The translations under genes and the position numbers were made by a program. This document shows positions 25,201 through 37,800 of a stretch of DNA of 64,000 nucleotides, one piece after another. Origin of the DNA: Paracentrotus lividus (taxonomy: Eukaryota > Echinodermata > Echinoidea > Camarodonta > Echinidae). Under the pieces are notes generated by a model. That model did not search any database and had not been told where the DNA came from. It saw only the letters and a program-made list of their open reading frames with translations. Each line of letters starts with the position of its first letter. Position 1 is the stretch's first letter. The stretch spans positions 38,710,939 to 38,774,938 of the forward strand of contig CALNVZ010003425.1 in NCBI GenBank assembly GCA_940671915.1, read 5' to 3'.

Positions 25201-28200
25201 GTAGCTGCACCACCAAGGAACGATGTTGTCCGTGAGACAATGCTTAATAAAAAACAGACCACTCCTGTTATAATGATGTTGTCAGGACCACACCAAATAC
25301 CTCATCATTACAAAATCTTTTTATAATGAACTCACGGTCACATAGACTGGGAGACATGCCTCACTGTAACAAAATCAAATACAAGGATGATATAAACTCT
25401 TAAAAAACAAAAACTATAAATTGGCCAGGGCTCCAGGGGTCCAAGGGGCTGCCTACATGTTGTGAACACTAGTCAAAAATTAAAATTTCGCCAATGTCTC
25501 ATAATTCACACGCAAATCCTTTCTTACAATAGATTGAATGAACAGTTGTGTTTTTTTCACAGGCATGAGACAGAGAAATTTCAAAAAAAGAGGAAAATTG
25601 CTACCAGTGAAGGAGCGTAGCGATCAAACTTCCTGGGGGTGGGTTCGGAAAAAGAAAATTTTGCAATTTTAGGTATAGAAAATTCACGATTTCTTTGGCT
25701 GCATCTTCGTCAAATCAATCTTGTGTTCCAAGTTTACACACAGTGATAGCGGAAAATATTTCCAGAATACACAATGAAAACACCGCCGAAAACACCTCCG
25801 CTGTGTACATTAAAAAAAATATATATATATTTTATTTTATTTTTTTTAGAATTTCAAAAACCGTGGAAATCCGCGGATCCGCGGAGAAAAATCATGCCTG
25901 TTTTCAGGATCCACACAATGAACATGAATAAAAGTGAATTTCTCATAGAGTTAACAGCATGATCTCATGCTGAAATCAGCTGATTGTATAAGAATTCTAT
26001 CTCATCATCATTTCGATGTGAGAACTGTAAATGCATGCATTTTTGCCTAATATACCAGTTACTTGAAGGGAACCTTAACTGCTTTTTCTGCTGCTGTTAA
26101 TGGTAATAGTAGGGGCTATAAAATTAACAGTCGACTGTGGTAGTAAATAACAGCTACACATTTCTTGAAAGTGTCATCACCAGAGTGTATGGCACTGGAG
26201 ATATCTGCTCTGCGCTTCCAATTACTATCCTACAACAGTCAAATTCATAACATCAAATTCTAACCCTATACCTAATTATTGACGGTACAGAAAAGTGGAA
26301 ACGCTACTGTTCAGTTCAGTTCAGTTCAGTTTGATTTTATACTTTTTCAATCAACAAAAGCAATGACAATAACAATTATACATATAATGTAAAACTTATT
26401 ACTATAGACGATTACAAAAGAAAAAGAAGGGGAAAAAGAAGGCCTTAACCCTTTAGCTCCTAGAGATTGCATGAAAAGTGTCAGTTTACTCACTAGCGGA
26501 AAGGGTTATGCTGTGTTTCAATCAGGTTTTTTCAATACAAATTGCTCTTAAAACATACTTTTTTGTGCAGAATCAGACAGCACACATCCAAGGGGTAATC
26601 CATAACAAATATGGGCATATTTAATCACATATTTGTGTTACTATCTTGACTATAACGTGCTTAAGATAGGGGTGGTTTGGGGCTGTTTAGTGAGTAAGCT
26701 GAGGGGCGGTCTCGTGCGGTTTAGGTGCTAAAGGGTTAATACAACAACAAAAAAGTTTGATGAGCTTGTTAATGCTACTGACCTTCTGTATAGATGCTGG
26801 CGTGTTTGCATCAATGAGCCTGAAGAGAAGATGACGTAATGGGCGAGCCTGGTTGCCAAGTACACTGGCAGTTAAACCTCCAGCAAGGGCTAACTGAAGA
26901 TGAGTGCAGAGTAGCTTGAGACAGAGCAAAACAAACTGCTGATGCTCTCTGTCATAGAATCACAAAAGACGTCCTTTTAATTTCAGTTCAATTGTTCATT
27001 CATCAATAAGGTTCATACAGGTAACATTGACAAAAAAACAATAAAAAGCATAGAAAGAAACGAAATGTACAACAATGTATCAATTTTGCCTTAAGCTGGA
27101 AATGCTGGAATTCACCTTACATTGTATAGCAACAGCGAACCAATTTGATATCGTCTATTTGGACTCTTTTCCCAGAGAGTTTGCTGGCATGCCCAGCACT
27201 CAACATTTACTTGTGGATTTCTGAAGTGGCTATTGTTTGCCATTGTACATAATAGACAACAAAAAAGTATACTAGCATTTAAACACTCCAATAAATTTTT
27301 CTTTTTTTTCATTTTTTTAATAATATAAAACAAAACCTGCCCTACCAACCCTACTCTTCAGTGCCTCGTCATTCAAATAATCAATGAAAAATAAGGAAAA
27401 AAAAGGAGGGGGGCCCAGCTTACCTGGAGGTGGGAAATGGGGGCGGGGGCTGTTTTCCATTGAACCCTTCACAGTAATGCTCTATGAATGATCTCAGGTG
27501 TGAAAACGTGCCTTCCTGAAGGTCCACACAAAATGGACGATGCCATGCTACAACTTGCCTGCAAACAAAAGAGTGTAATGCAATTCATCAATGGTTTAAA
27601 GTCAACAACAGGCACACTAGGAGACAGAAAATTGACGAGATAGATACATGTTCCTATACTAAAAAAAAAATAGTGTTGTCTCATTATTTACAGTACAATG
27701 CATTTGTAGCATATATGTGTATTTACTGTTTATCAATATCAATGTTTATTAACCCTTTTTCCGCCACGTACACAATCACCCCTCTGCCACAACATGGCTA
27801 ATTTTTAATAGACTTCCTGTCAATTGAACATTAATGGTGGCATCTCACTTCATCTTCGTGACGGATAAAAAATTATTACAGACGTCTTCGATACTTTATT
27901 CTGTCTCAGAGACGTCTCCGCGACAATTTTCAAAACCTGTCTCAAAGCCGTTTCAAAGAACCATCTCAAAATAGTTTCCTTGATTCCCACAACTCATGAA
28001 ACGTCGCAGGGACCGAGGAGACGTCTCCGCGACAAATTTCAAAGCCATCTCCAAGCCGCTTCTAATCCATATAAAAGTAGTCCCAAATCCGTCTTAAAGT
28101 AGTTTCCGCGAAGTGACATACCACCATAATTTCCCCACTACGAATTCACAATGTAAACAATGTCGGTGAATAAAATACAAGAAAAGGGTAATTGGACACT

Positions 28201-30991
28201 ACTTAATGAATACACTGCTATTCAATTCACTCTGTCCATGTTGTGACTGGAGTCAAACTTGGCAGTCTGCTGAATGTGCCTCGAGTCGAAGGAAGTTGGC
28301 AAAGAGTTAATTTATATCCAGAGGGTACATTTTACATCTTTCCTCCTTCAACTTTGACTCTCTCTCTATTTCATTATGTTGTCTAGTAAAGCAAAGGCTT
28401 TTTCTAAGCAAGAGGTAATATGAAATGTTAAACAGTGTTGCTCTGGAAACAATTGCTTCCATTTTCATTTTGTCTAGAAGCTTTAAGATTACAGGGTTAT
28501 AATAGGTTTTTTATGTTAGGTTTAGGGTTGGGGAGATTGATTCCTGGAGGGCATTTCATTAAAGGACTTGTCAGACATTTTATCCGACAAATTTGCTCTA
28601 AGCCAATCAGATGCAAGCATTTCAGTAGCTTATAACAGTTTGTCCAATAAAACGTCTGAGAAGTCCTTTGATGAAATGCCCTCCAGGGCTGAAGTTAGTC
28701 ATTTGATTAGGGTTCAATATTGACCATGGAGAAATAGTTGCCGGAGCAAATGTCACGGAAACTTAGTATGAACATGAATAGAGCCCCTGGTCATACCTGT
28801 CTGATGGAAGAGCTGTCCAAGCCACACTGTGCGAGGTGCCAGCAGAGATCTGATGAATAGTCACTCCTTCTAAACTGGCTACTTTCTTCACTCTGGTGAT
28901 TGGGCTAGTAGTGTGACCTTGCCCGCACTGACCCATGGCATTGTTCCCCCAACCATACACTTCATTGTCTGCAAAACAGGAACAAATCAAACATACACAT
29001 GTATTAACTCCCCCCTCAAAAAAAAAAAATAAATAAAATAACTTAAGTACCTTTTTGTGAAATAATATCTTTTGTACCATCTGTAAAATAGTAACTGTCA
29101 ACACTTTGTTTTCCCAAACATACACTTCATTGTTTGCAACATAATCACATTAGCCATAAAAATAATGAACATATTTTGGTGACAGAACTAAAGGTTGACA
29201 TTTTTAAACTTGGTCAATCCTGGCAAAAGAGTCTATTCCAATAATGCAAGCATGAAAAAATCATAAAATTAAGCCCTCATAATTTTCCCCACCTACGTAG
29301 ACCAAATCTGCAAAAATTTCAGTACAAAAATTTTAATATTGTCTAGAAACAGTTTCTCAATCTTTAATGCTGCACACAATTACCAATATCATATTGTGTT
29401 TTCTGAATCATAAATTAATTGAAACACACTTCATTCTAACCCCAGTCATTGGAGATGATTACACTTGTGAAATAATCAAGATGACATTAGAAAACAATAC
29501 AGTCATCACCAACTTTCTAAGTCAATTTTTTTTCTGCTTGGACAATAAACACTAATTTGATATGTGATATTCCAAAAGCTCCTTCTTAACATTAGTGAGA
29601 GTTAAGCAAGTTAGGCTATATCTACTATCCTGGAGAACTGTAGGTCTTCTACGAGTTTTTGTTCTTTTGGAACAAGAAAAACTAATATTTCTGCGATATT
29701 TCTTCATTACTGGTAAATTGTTACCAAGTTCCTCCTTACCATGTGTGAGAGCTAAGCAATGGCTGTCTCCGCAGGCTATATCTACAATCCTGGTGAATTG
29801 GAGGTCCTCTACGAGTTTAGGTCTGAGTGAAATAGCTTCTGAAGATCCACATCCCAAACAAGCACCATGACCCCAAGCATACACCTGCTCTCAATAAACA
29901 AGCACAGAATGTTTAACAACAACAAAACATATCAAGTAATATGACCTACATTCGGACATTAGCTCCGGCTCGTCCATTAGTCCTTCCACTCACTCACCGA
30001 ACGGTGGAGTGCAGTCGAGTGTACAGACGAGGGGCTCGACGATTAAGAAACTTCTCTTGATTGGATCCAAAAAGGCCTTAGTTTCCCAATATCCAATCAA
30101 ATCTTGGGTTACATTTTCTGGTTCAGCAGTATATATTGTCTGACTTTCCGCCCGGGATGGACCATTAACCTGTCATAATTCAGAGCAGTGAGGTGATGAA
30201 GTGCACACCACCCGACTCAGAAGGGCGAATTTCCAGGTGAACTCAGCACTCTCAATACAAATTGACTAATAGTCCTTCATTACAAATGCTGAAAAGGCCT
30301 TATTTTCCAGTCAACAGATTACCTCGAAAATAATATCATGGAGAGAAAAATATTTAAATATATGATTTCAACCCGGGATGGGTTATAATTGGGGCTAGTT
30401 TTTGATGCAGGGACATTTCTTTACAGCTCTGCGCATTATTTTACACGTAATAGACGGCGGAGCGGGATCTGCCTCAAAGAGGCCGGAAATTACTTCATAT
30501 GATACCCTTTTTACAATGAATGTTGCATCAGTCATTCGTATTGTTTCAATAAGATTTAGATCTCAGAAAAAAAAAGAAGGAACTGGGTCAATAAGACATT
30601 TTTCATGTTGACAGAAAGCAATTTGTGATATTTTAACTGCCTCTAATACAATGTTTTATTTGATATACTTAATTACAACTGTTTGATATCATTGGAAAGC
30701 TTGAAATCTCTCGTTTCAGAAAACACACAAACCAAAAAAGTTATACTGGTGACTTGTTGATGGTTTTGAGATGATGATGATATGATGATTGATGGTGATG
30801 ATGATGATGGTGGTGATGATGATGATGTTGACGATGAGGATGGTGTTGATCATGATGTTGATGATGATGACGATGATGCCAATGATGATAATGAAGATGA
30901 TGACAATATTGATAACGATTATTATTATGATGATGATGATGATGATGATGATGAGGATGATGATGACAATGACAATAATCATGATGATGAA

Positions 30992-31046
<55 letters not shown>

Positions 31047-31808
31047 GTGATGAATATAATGATTGATGGTGATAAGAATGATGATGATGATGGGCAATTC
31101 CATGATTAGTTTCGTTACACGTTATGCTACGCTGTAGTCTAATGTTGGCTTCTACATGAAGACGCTTTTATATTTTTCAATTTTTGTAGTGTCGATACGT
31201 ATGATATGATATATAATATCTCTTGAATAGTATGATACTTTTCTATAGAAACAACAAAAACATGGTGAGTTACGTTACATTTTGCCCAGTGAACTTCCAG
31301 AGGTCTTTTCACCCCTTGTAACTGCATAAAATCTCATATGGCCTCTGAAATATGGAAATGTGTTTATCCTTGGACCTTTAGTGAAATTTGTGAGGAGAAA
31401 TATTAAACGAATCTTGTGTAATTTGCATTATAATGAAATTTATTGTCCCTAGTCCCACATGTACAATTTTAATGATGGTTTGAGATCTTGCAGAAGTCAA
31501 CGAAAATGATTACTTTTTCAATTGAATATGAAAGACCTATGTCATTCATGAACAACTGTGGCATTAGATTGGTGATAAATCGAATAATCAAGTTAGGAGA
31601 CAGACTTCTTTTTTTGAAAAAACGTCCAATAATTCATGGAATTGCCCTGATGATGATGATGATGATACGATGATTGATGGTGATGATGATGATGATATGA
31701 TGATTGATGGTGATGATGATGATGATGATGATGTTGATGATAATGATGATGATGATAATGATGATGATGATGTTGACGATGATGATCATGATGACAATGA
31801 TGAAATTC

Positions 31809-31840
<32 letters not shown>

Positions 31841-34800
31841 AATGATAATAATGATGATGATGGAAAGACATTGAATCTCACCTGGCCTGTTGATGTGAGA
31901 GCTAGAGATGATTGGCTACCACATCCAACCTTCTTGATGAATAAACCAATCAATGGCTCAATGATCTTTGGCTTGTAGATTCTGTTGGTGTCTCCATGGC
32001 CAAGTTTACCTTCACAAAGCGAACACAGGGACAAGAGGATCAATAAGGAATTTGTGTATTTCAGAGTTGGGATTAACAAGTGGTACTCAATTCATTTAAA
32101 AACCACACAACTGGTAGATAGGGTTTTGTTTGTTTGTTGTTTTTTTATTATTAAATCCTAAAGAACAAAGATACTCAGAATGAATTAAATAGTGTTTGAA
32201 TGCTAAGTTGAGAATTAAAAGTATCCTTAGAAAAAGCTTTTAGGAAGACATTGATAGAATTAGTGTTTAGCCAAACAGTGTTTAGCCCTACTTTCCATAG
32301 AAATATATAGACACCACAATTCAAGGGGATGATCGGCTCTTCCCTGGCTGCTCATAGAAATTTAGTGTGAATTATATTTAAGTTCTACATAGTTTGCATT
32401 TCATTCAAAATTAAAATCCAGAAACAGACCAATGACTTTACAAGTTACATCAGAATACAACGACATAACATTCGTCTAAAGGCGGGCTCACACGATGCAA
32501 CTTGCTGCGGTGCGATTTTTCAGGAAAACTTTAATATTATTTTATACAAACCTTAAAACAAGGAAATTCATACTCGGAAGTTGTGGGTATTCCTATGAAT
32601 ACCAAAATTAAAATTCAAGGTAATTGCGAACCCCCTTCTCTGTATAAATTCAAATTGTTTGCATACCGCAGTGATGTCACAGCGATCTTGCGATTTTAAA
32701 GTAATTTGACCTTTACTCCTAATTAAAGGCTCGCATTGGAACAAAATTTTTATTATATAGTTCCTTTATAATTTTAACCTTTCATAAGATAACTTTGCAT
32801 GTTTCAAATGTTGCATTAATAATGCAAACTACCGTTTGTTTAAAAAATCGCACCGCAGCAAGTGTGAGCCCGCCTTAAGATGCAGGATTAGTTTTAGAGT
32901 TGCAATAAGGCTTTATGTTAGGTTTATAGTTAGGCTTTGGGCTGGGTATAGAGTTACGCCTAATGTTCGAGTTAGTCATTCAATTAGTGTATGGAATTGT
33001 CATTGTAGCAATATCCAAATCGATTATCTGGTGGGGGAAAAAACGTACCATTGTCGCCACCTCCAAAGGACCAGACTGTCCGACTATCTTGTGATACGGC
33101 TATAGTGTGGGAGCTACCACACACAACCTTTCCAACATTGCTGATATCTTTCACGAGTGTGGGTACATTCCGACTGTTACTGTCGCCGTGTCCTAGACAA
33201 TGGAAATCCAAGAAATAATCAAAGAACATGAAAAAATGTTGTTCATTTCAATCATAACTTAAATCAAAGGCTCCACAGTGACATGAAATGAGTAATACAG
33301 AACAGTAGTATAATATTATGTACACGTACATTTGTATACTGGTACATGTACATGTACCTACAGTCCATATCGGAAAGCACTGTTGTTGGAAAGGTGAATA
33401 GGAAATTACATTAATGGGACCTTTCATTATTTTTTTTTTTTTTTCTTTTTGTGTATGATTAGGGTAGTACATTATAGATAAAATGTCTCAGGATTTGCTC
33501 TTCAAATAAAATGTTTGGGGCAGAAATTTGTGTACAGTCAAATACATTCATTTCTCATATTATCTTGTGAAAAACATACATGTACAACTATTCTCAGATG
33601 AAATTTCCCAATCACTATGATGAGACGGTTTCCTCCACAATTCAACCTCATGAAAAGTACAGTATTGTCCCTTTAGTATCAATTTGTGAGCAGTAGAATA
33701 AAGTAAATTCAAATAAATTCTCCAAAATGTTGAAAATGTTTGATTATAAGAACACTAAATCTTACCTAATCTGCCGTAGTCGCCTTCACCCCACGTATAG
33801 AGCTGTCCATCGTCGGTAACGCAAGCGCTATGCCTGTATCCGGCTGAAATACAAACTACCACCTTGCCTATAAGCACTCCCATGATAACCTTAGGGTACT
33901 TCTGGGTCAACGTGTTACCATGTCCAAGCTTGCCATAGTCACCATCTCCCCAGCTGAACACTTGACCCTCGGAGGTCAACGCTAGTGTATGACCATCTGA
34001 CCCCTGAGAAAAGGTCAAAATGAATATTTAGAAAGTTTTGGAAGTCAGATGATACTACTTATTCTGAAAAGGGTATGAAAAATATAGTAAAGTATGCTGG
34101 TAGTATGTAGATGACGCAAACAGCGCAACAACTGCCCTGCTTATCATATTCTTATTATATATGTCTAGGAGTCCTTTGATTAAAGTTTTCTGACTTGATA
34201 CAAATAGGATTCATTCAAAATTTATTTCATACATACAAAAGAACATTTTAAAAGAAATAGCATTCATGTAAGTCACAGAAACTATTGCAAGAATACAGAG
34301 CATACACTTTAAGAAAGGAATTTCTTTGAATACAACAGGGACATACAGTCTGTGTCAAAAAATGGTACAGTCGGGGGGAAATAATTTATGTGTGAAATAA
34401 TTTCAAATAATGTAAGTATGTGGTACCAAAATAAAACCAAAAGATTTTTCTTGCAGATGCGCTTTATTCTTTATAATTTGCTTTCGTAAAACAAAAGTTA
34501 TGCTAAATTTTGTGCGACGAGGCACAAATCAAAACTGCGCATTTCTATTGTTCTGGAACGCTGAATTCATGGCCATTATGCGAAACCTACACAAAGGCAT
34601 GGGACGGCATGCAAAAAAAAATCTATTTTTCTTGATTGTAGAAAACTAGTCATATCTCAAAAATTACAGCGCCAAATTTGATGAAAACAATTTCTAGAGA
34701 AAGTCTGATTTGCCTGCTTCATGGAAATACCAAACTTTATCAGGTTGTGATTAATCTTCATACTGTTAACAAATGTTTTCCACTTGTACCATTTTATTTG

Positions 34801-37800
34801 ACACAGACTGTATTATTCAAGAAAGGAATTCTTTGAATACAACAGGGACATATCATTCATTGTAGTTCTAGGTTATGATGATTACGAATTGTAATTCAGT
34901 TGACAATTTAGCTGTTATTTGGAATAAGGATTTTATATTTATCAGTTATTAGATGAATATTATAAATAAAAATATATCTCTTCATATATTTCAGGCTGCA
35001 GAAATTAACCTATTCCACAAACCTTTGAGGATGATATTCTTGTGATGACACTATTATCAAAGTTGAGTTTCTTTAGCTGTGTCTGGTTGTTAGAGTCTCC
35101 TAGACCTAGTCTGCCGTAGCTTCCCTTCCCACAAGCCCTCACAGAACCATCAGAAGATATCACAAATGTGCAATACTGGCCAGCTTCAATCTGAACACAG
35201 ATACAAAAAGAAAATATCAGAGTTTTAAAAAGGCGAGAATATTAAAATTTCATGAAGATACTATTCTACATACCTTAAACATTTCACAATGATATTTTTA
35301 AAATCAAATTAAGAACTTTTCTATTGGACCTATTGGACTATTCATTGGTCCTACTCCTAATAAGTAGCAATTGTTAACAGAAACTGCAATTTATTCATAA
35401 AACAGAAGTACAAACGTACAAAATGTTACTGCATCCCTTTAACTGTTATCATTATCAATATGATGGCAACACTTGGCTGAAAGATTATCCATAAAAAAGT
35501 GCAGTTGAACTTAGATAGATATACCTCAAAGATTAACCCGTTGAGGACTGAGCCCGAATATAATCGGGCTGAGGTCTATGGGAAATGTGTGTTATAGCCA
35601 AATCAGCTCATCCCCAACAGGTTAAGAAGATTGCATGATGAACACTATGATGCCACATTGCTAAAAAACAGCTGGCAAACTGATTCTCCCAATCTCGAAT
35701 TTCCCACTGATAAAACCTCCCAAGTGACATTTTATCCTTAAGAAGCACCGACCCACTAAAACTAAAAATATGCAAAACCCCAACAAAGCCAATCAGAATA
35801 ACATCCCACTCTGGTCAACCCCGAGTTATCCTACCTGGCGGAGGACCTCAGGGAATGGATCTAAGGTACCAGGTAATACTTTACGATTTTTTAGCTATGT
35901 AGAAATGAATAAATAAATAGATACTGTATTTGCTGTTATTTTCACGCGATTAACTTTTTCGCGCAGAGCGGCCTCAAAACATGTTCACAGGTTCTTAAAT
36001 TCGTGCTGCATGTTTGTGAGCTTGCAAATGAACCCATTCAATACATGCATAGGAAATTGTGTCTATATATTCGCGGGTTTTTTAATTCGTGTCTGCTGCT
36101 CTTTGCGCGAAATCCGCAAAAATTAATGTACCGCGAATTTTTCCACGAAATACAGTAATAAATAAATCATTTTCTGACCTGTTGGCTCTCTGCAAATGAG
36201 ATGGCCATCTTTGGTAGTAGGATCTTCTCCTGACTCCCCTCTGCTAGCTGATGACTGCTGTTACTACCCCATACAAACACTTCACTGTTCTCTGAGACCA
36301 CCAGACTATTGGGTTTCTTATCTTCTGGACTAATGCATGTCCGAGCGTACTCCGATGCTAGTCTTGCAACCTGGAGTTATAATGCAAATTAGGAGTAATC
36401 AAAGTAAAACATGAATTTTATTTTTCTTCATAGGAATTTAGGCAATACAATGTCATAGACAGCCAAACGTTGATAAAATGATAAAGCTAAAATATACACT
36501 GAAATCAACAACACAAATAAGCCCACATGGGACAATGTATAAAAGGAACAATTTTTTTTTTTTTTTTTTAAACTAAGAAAGAGGTAATAAAAAATATATA
36601 TATATTTACCATAAGAATTATTTGACAGATACTATTCATCTGAAAACATATTCTTTGATTGGCTTAATGTTTGTTTGTTTGTTTTCTTTCTTTAATGATA
36701 GAAGCTACACACACTAAAGGTGCTATCTCACTTCCCGGAGACGTCTCCGCGACAGAATAAAAATCCGTCTCCGCGACGGATAAAAAGTATTAGAGACGTC
36801 TCCGAAACGTCTCCGCGACAGTTTATGAAAAAAGTCTGAAGTAGTCCCAAATCTGTCTCCGAAAATCGGGAGACGTCTCCGCGACAATTTATACAAAAAA
36901 ATAAATCTGAAGTAGTCCCAAATCTGTCTGCGATATTCAGGAGACGTCCCCGAGACGTCTCCGCGACACTTGATGAAAAAAAATCTGGATTTGGGACTAC
37001 TTCAGACTTTTTGTCATAAATTGTCACGGAGACGTCTCGAAGACGTCTCGAAGACGTCTCTAATAATTTTATCCGTCGCAGAGGCGGATTTTTATTCTGT
37101 CGCGGAGACATCTCCACAAAGTGAGATAGCACCCTAAGGTGTGAGAATACATGATTGGAATTGAGTGAAATACTTACTTCCTCAATGAGGCATAGAGCAG
37201 CTTGGTAAAGAGGACACAATCCTTGAGTGCTCTGTATTTCAGATAGTACAGACCCTCTTTCAGCTGATGAACCCTGTATGAACATAGGAGAAGTACACGG
37301 GATTCAAAGTAATAAGTCTTAAATCTGGATGAGGACATTATACGCTATATTTCAGAGATGCAAACTATTTAAACAGTATTTGAGTATTTTGAGGGTCCCT
37401 AAAGTGGAATTTTTAGTTGAGACAACTGTATTTTCATCTTTCTGGAATCGAGATCGAAAATAATTTACAGTATTCTGACATAATATACTGCAAAAAGGAA
37501 ACAGTTAAAATCTCTGATTTTCCCACATGACTACAAGAAAGAACATACTACGCAATTAATGCATTGTATTACCATTAAGCCAAGATATACAGAAAATATA
37601 CTTTTTTATGTACAGTACATCTTTTCCTTTTTCTTTTTTTTAAATGCATTAAGCTATCACTAGACATGTTCAAAGTTATTTTTATCCTACATATATATCA
37701 AAACATTAAATACTTCATTGGTTAGAGTGAAGTCAACCAGATTGCATTATTAGCTCACCCAAAATTATCATTAAAGTAGGACTGTTTATTGTACATTTAG

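Larger units (their letters stand above)
22894..25330. repeat. Tandemly duplicated block in HERC1 intron 11
   Basis: Units share CCACTCCTTTTATAACAAGG, then ACCAAACCAAATA (about 22960, 23140, 24665, 25275) and the long block at 23901-24600, repeated at 24746-25230. The offset is 845 bp in the left part and 600 bp in the right because ~245 bp (about 24180-24420) are present only in the first copy. Two LINE tails are inserted in the first copy. Confidence 0.85.

Noticed and set aside
30741-31109. Overlapping His-, Asp- and Met-rich open frames
   Set aside because: Translations of an (ATG)n microsatellite on both strands.
36728-37177. Long open extension after HERC1 exon 2
   Set aside because: A good donor at 37177 ends the exon. 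The rest reads through a TAN-flanked MITE.
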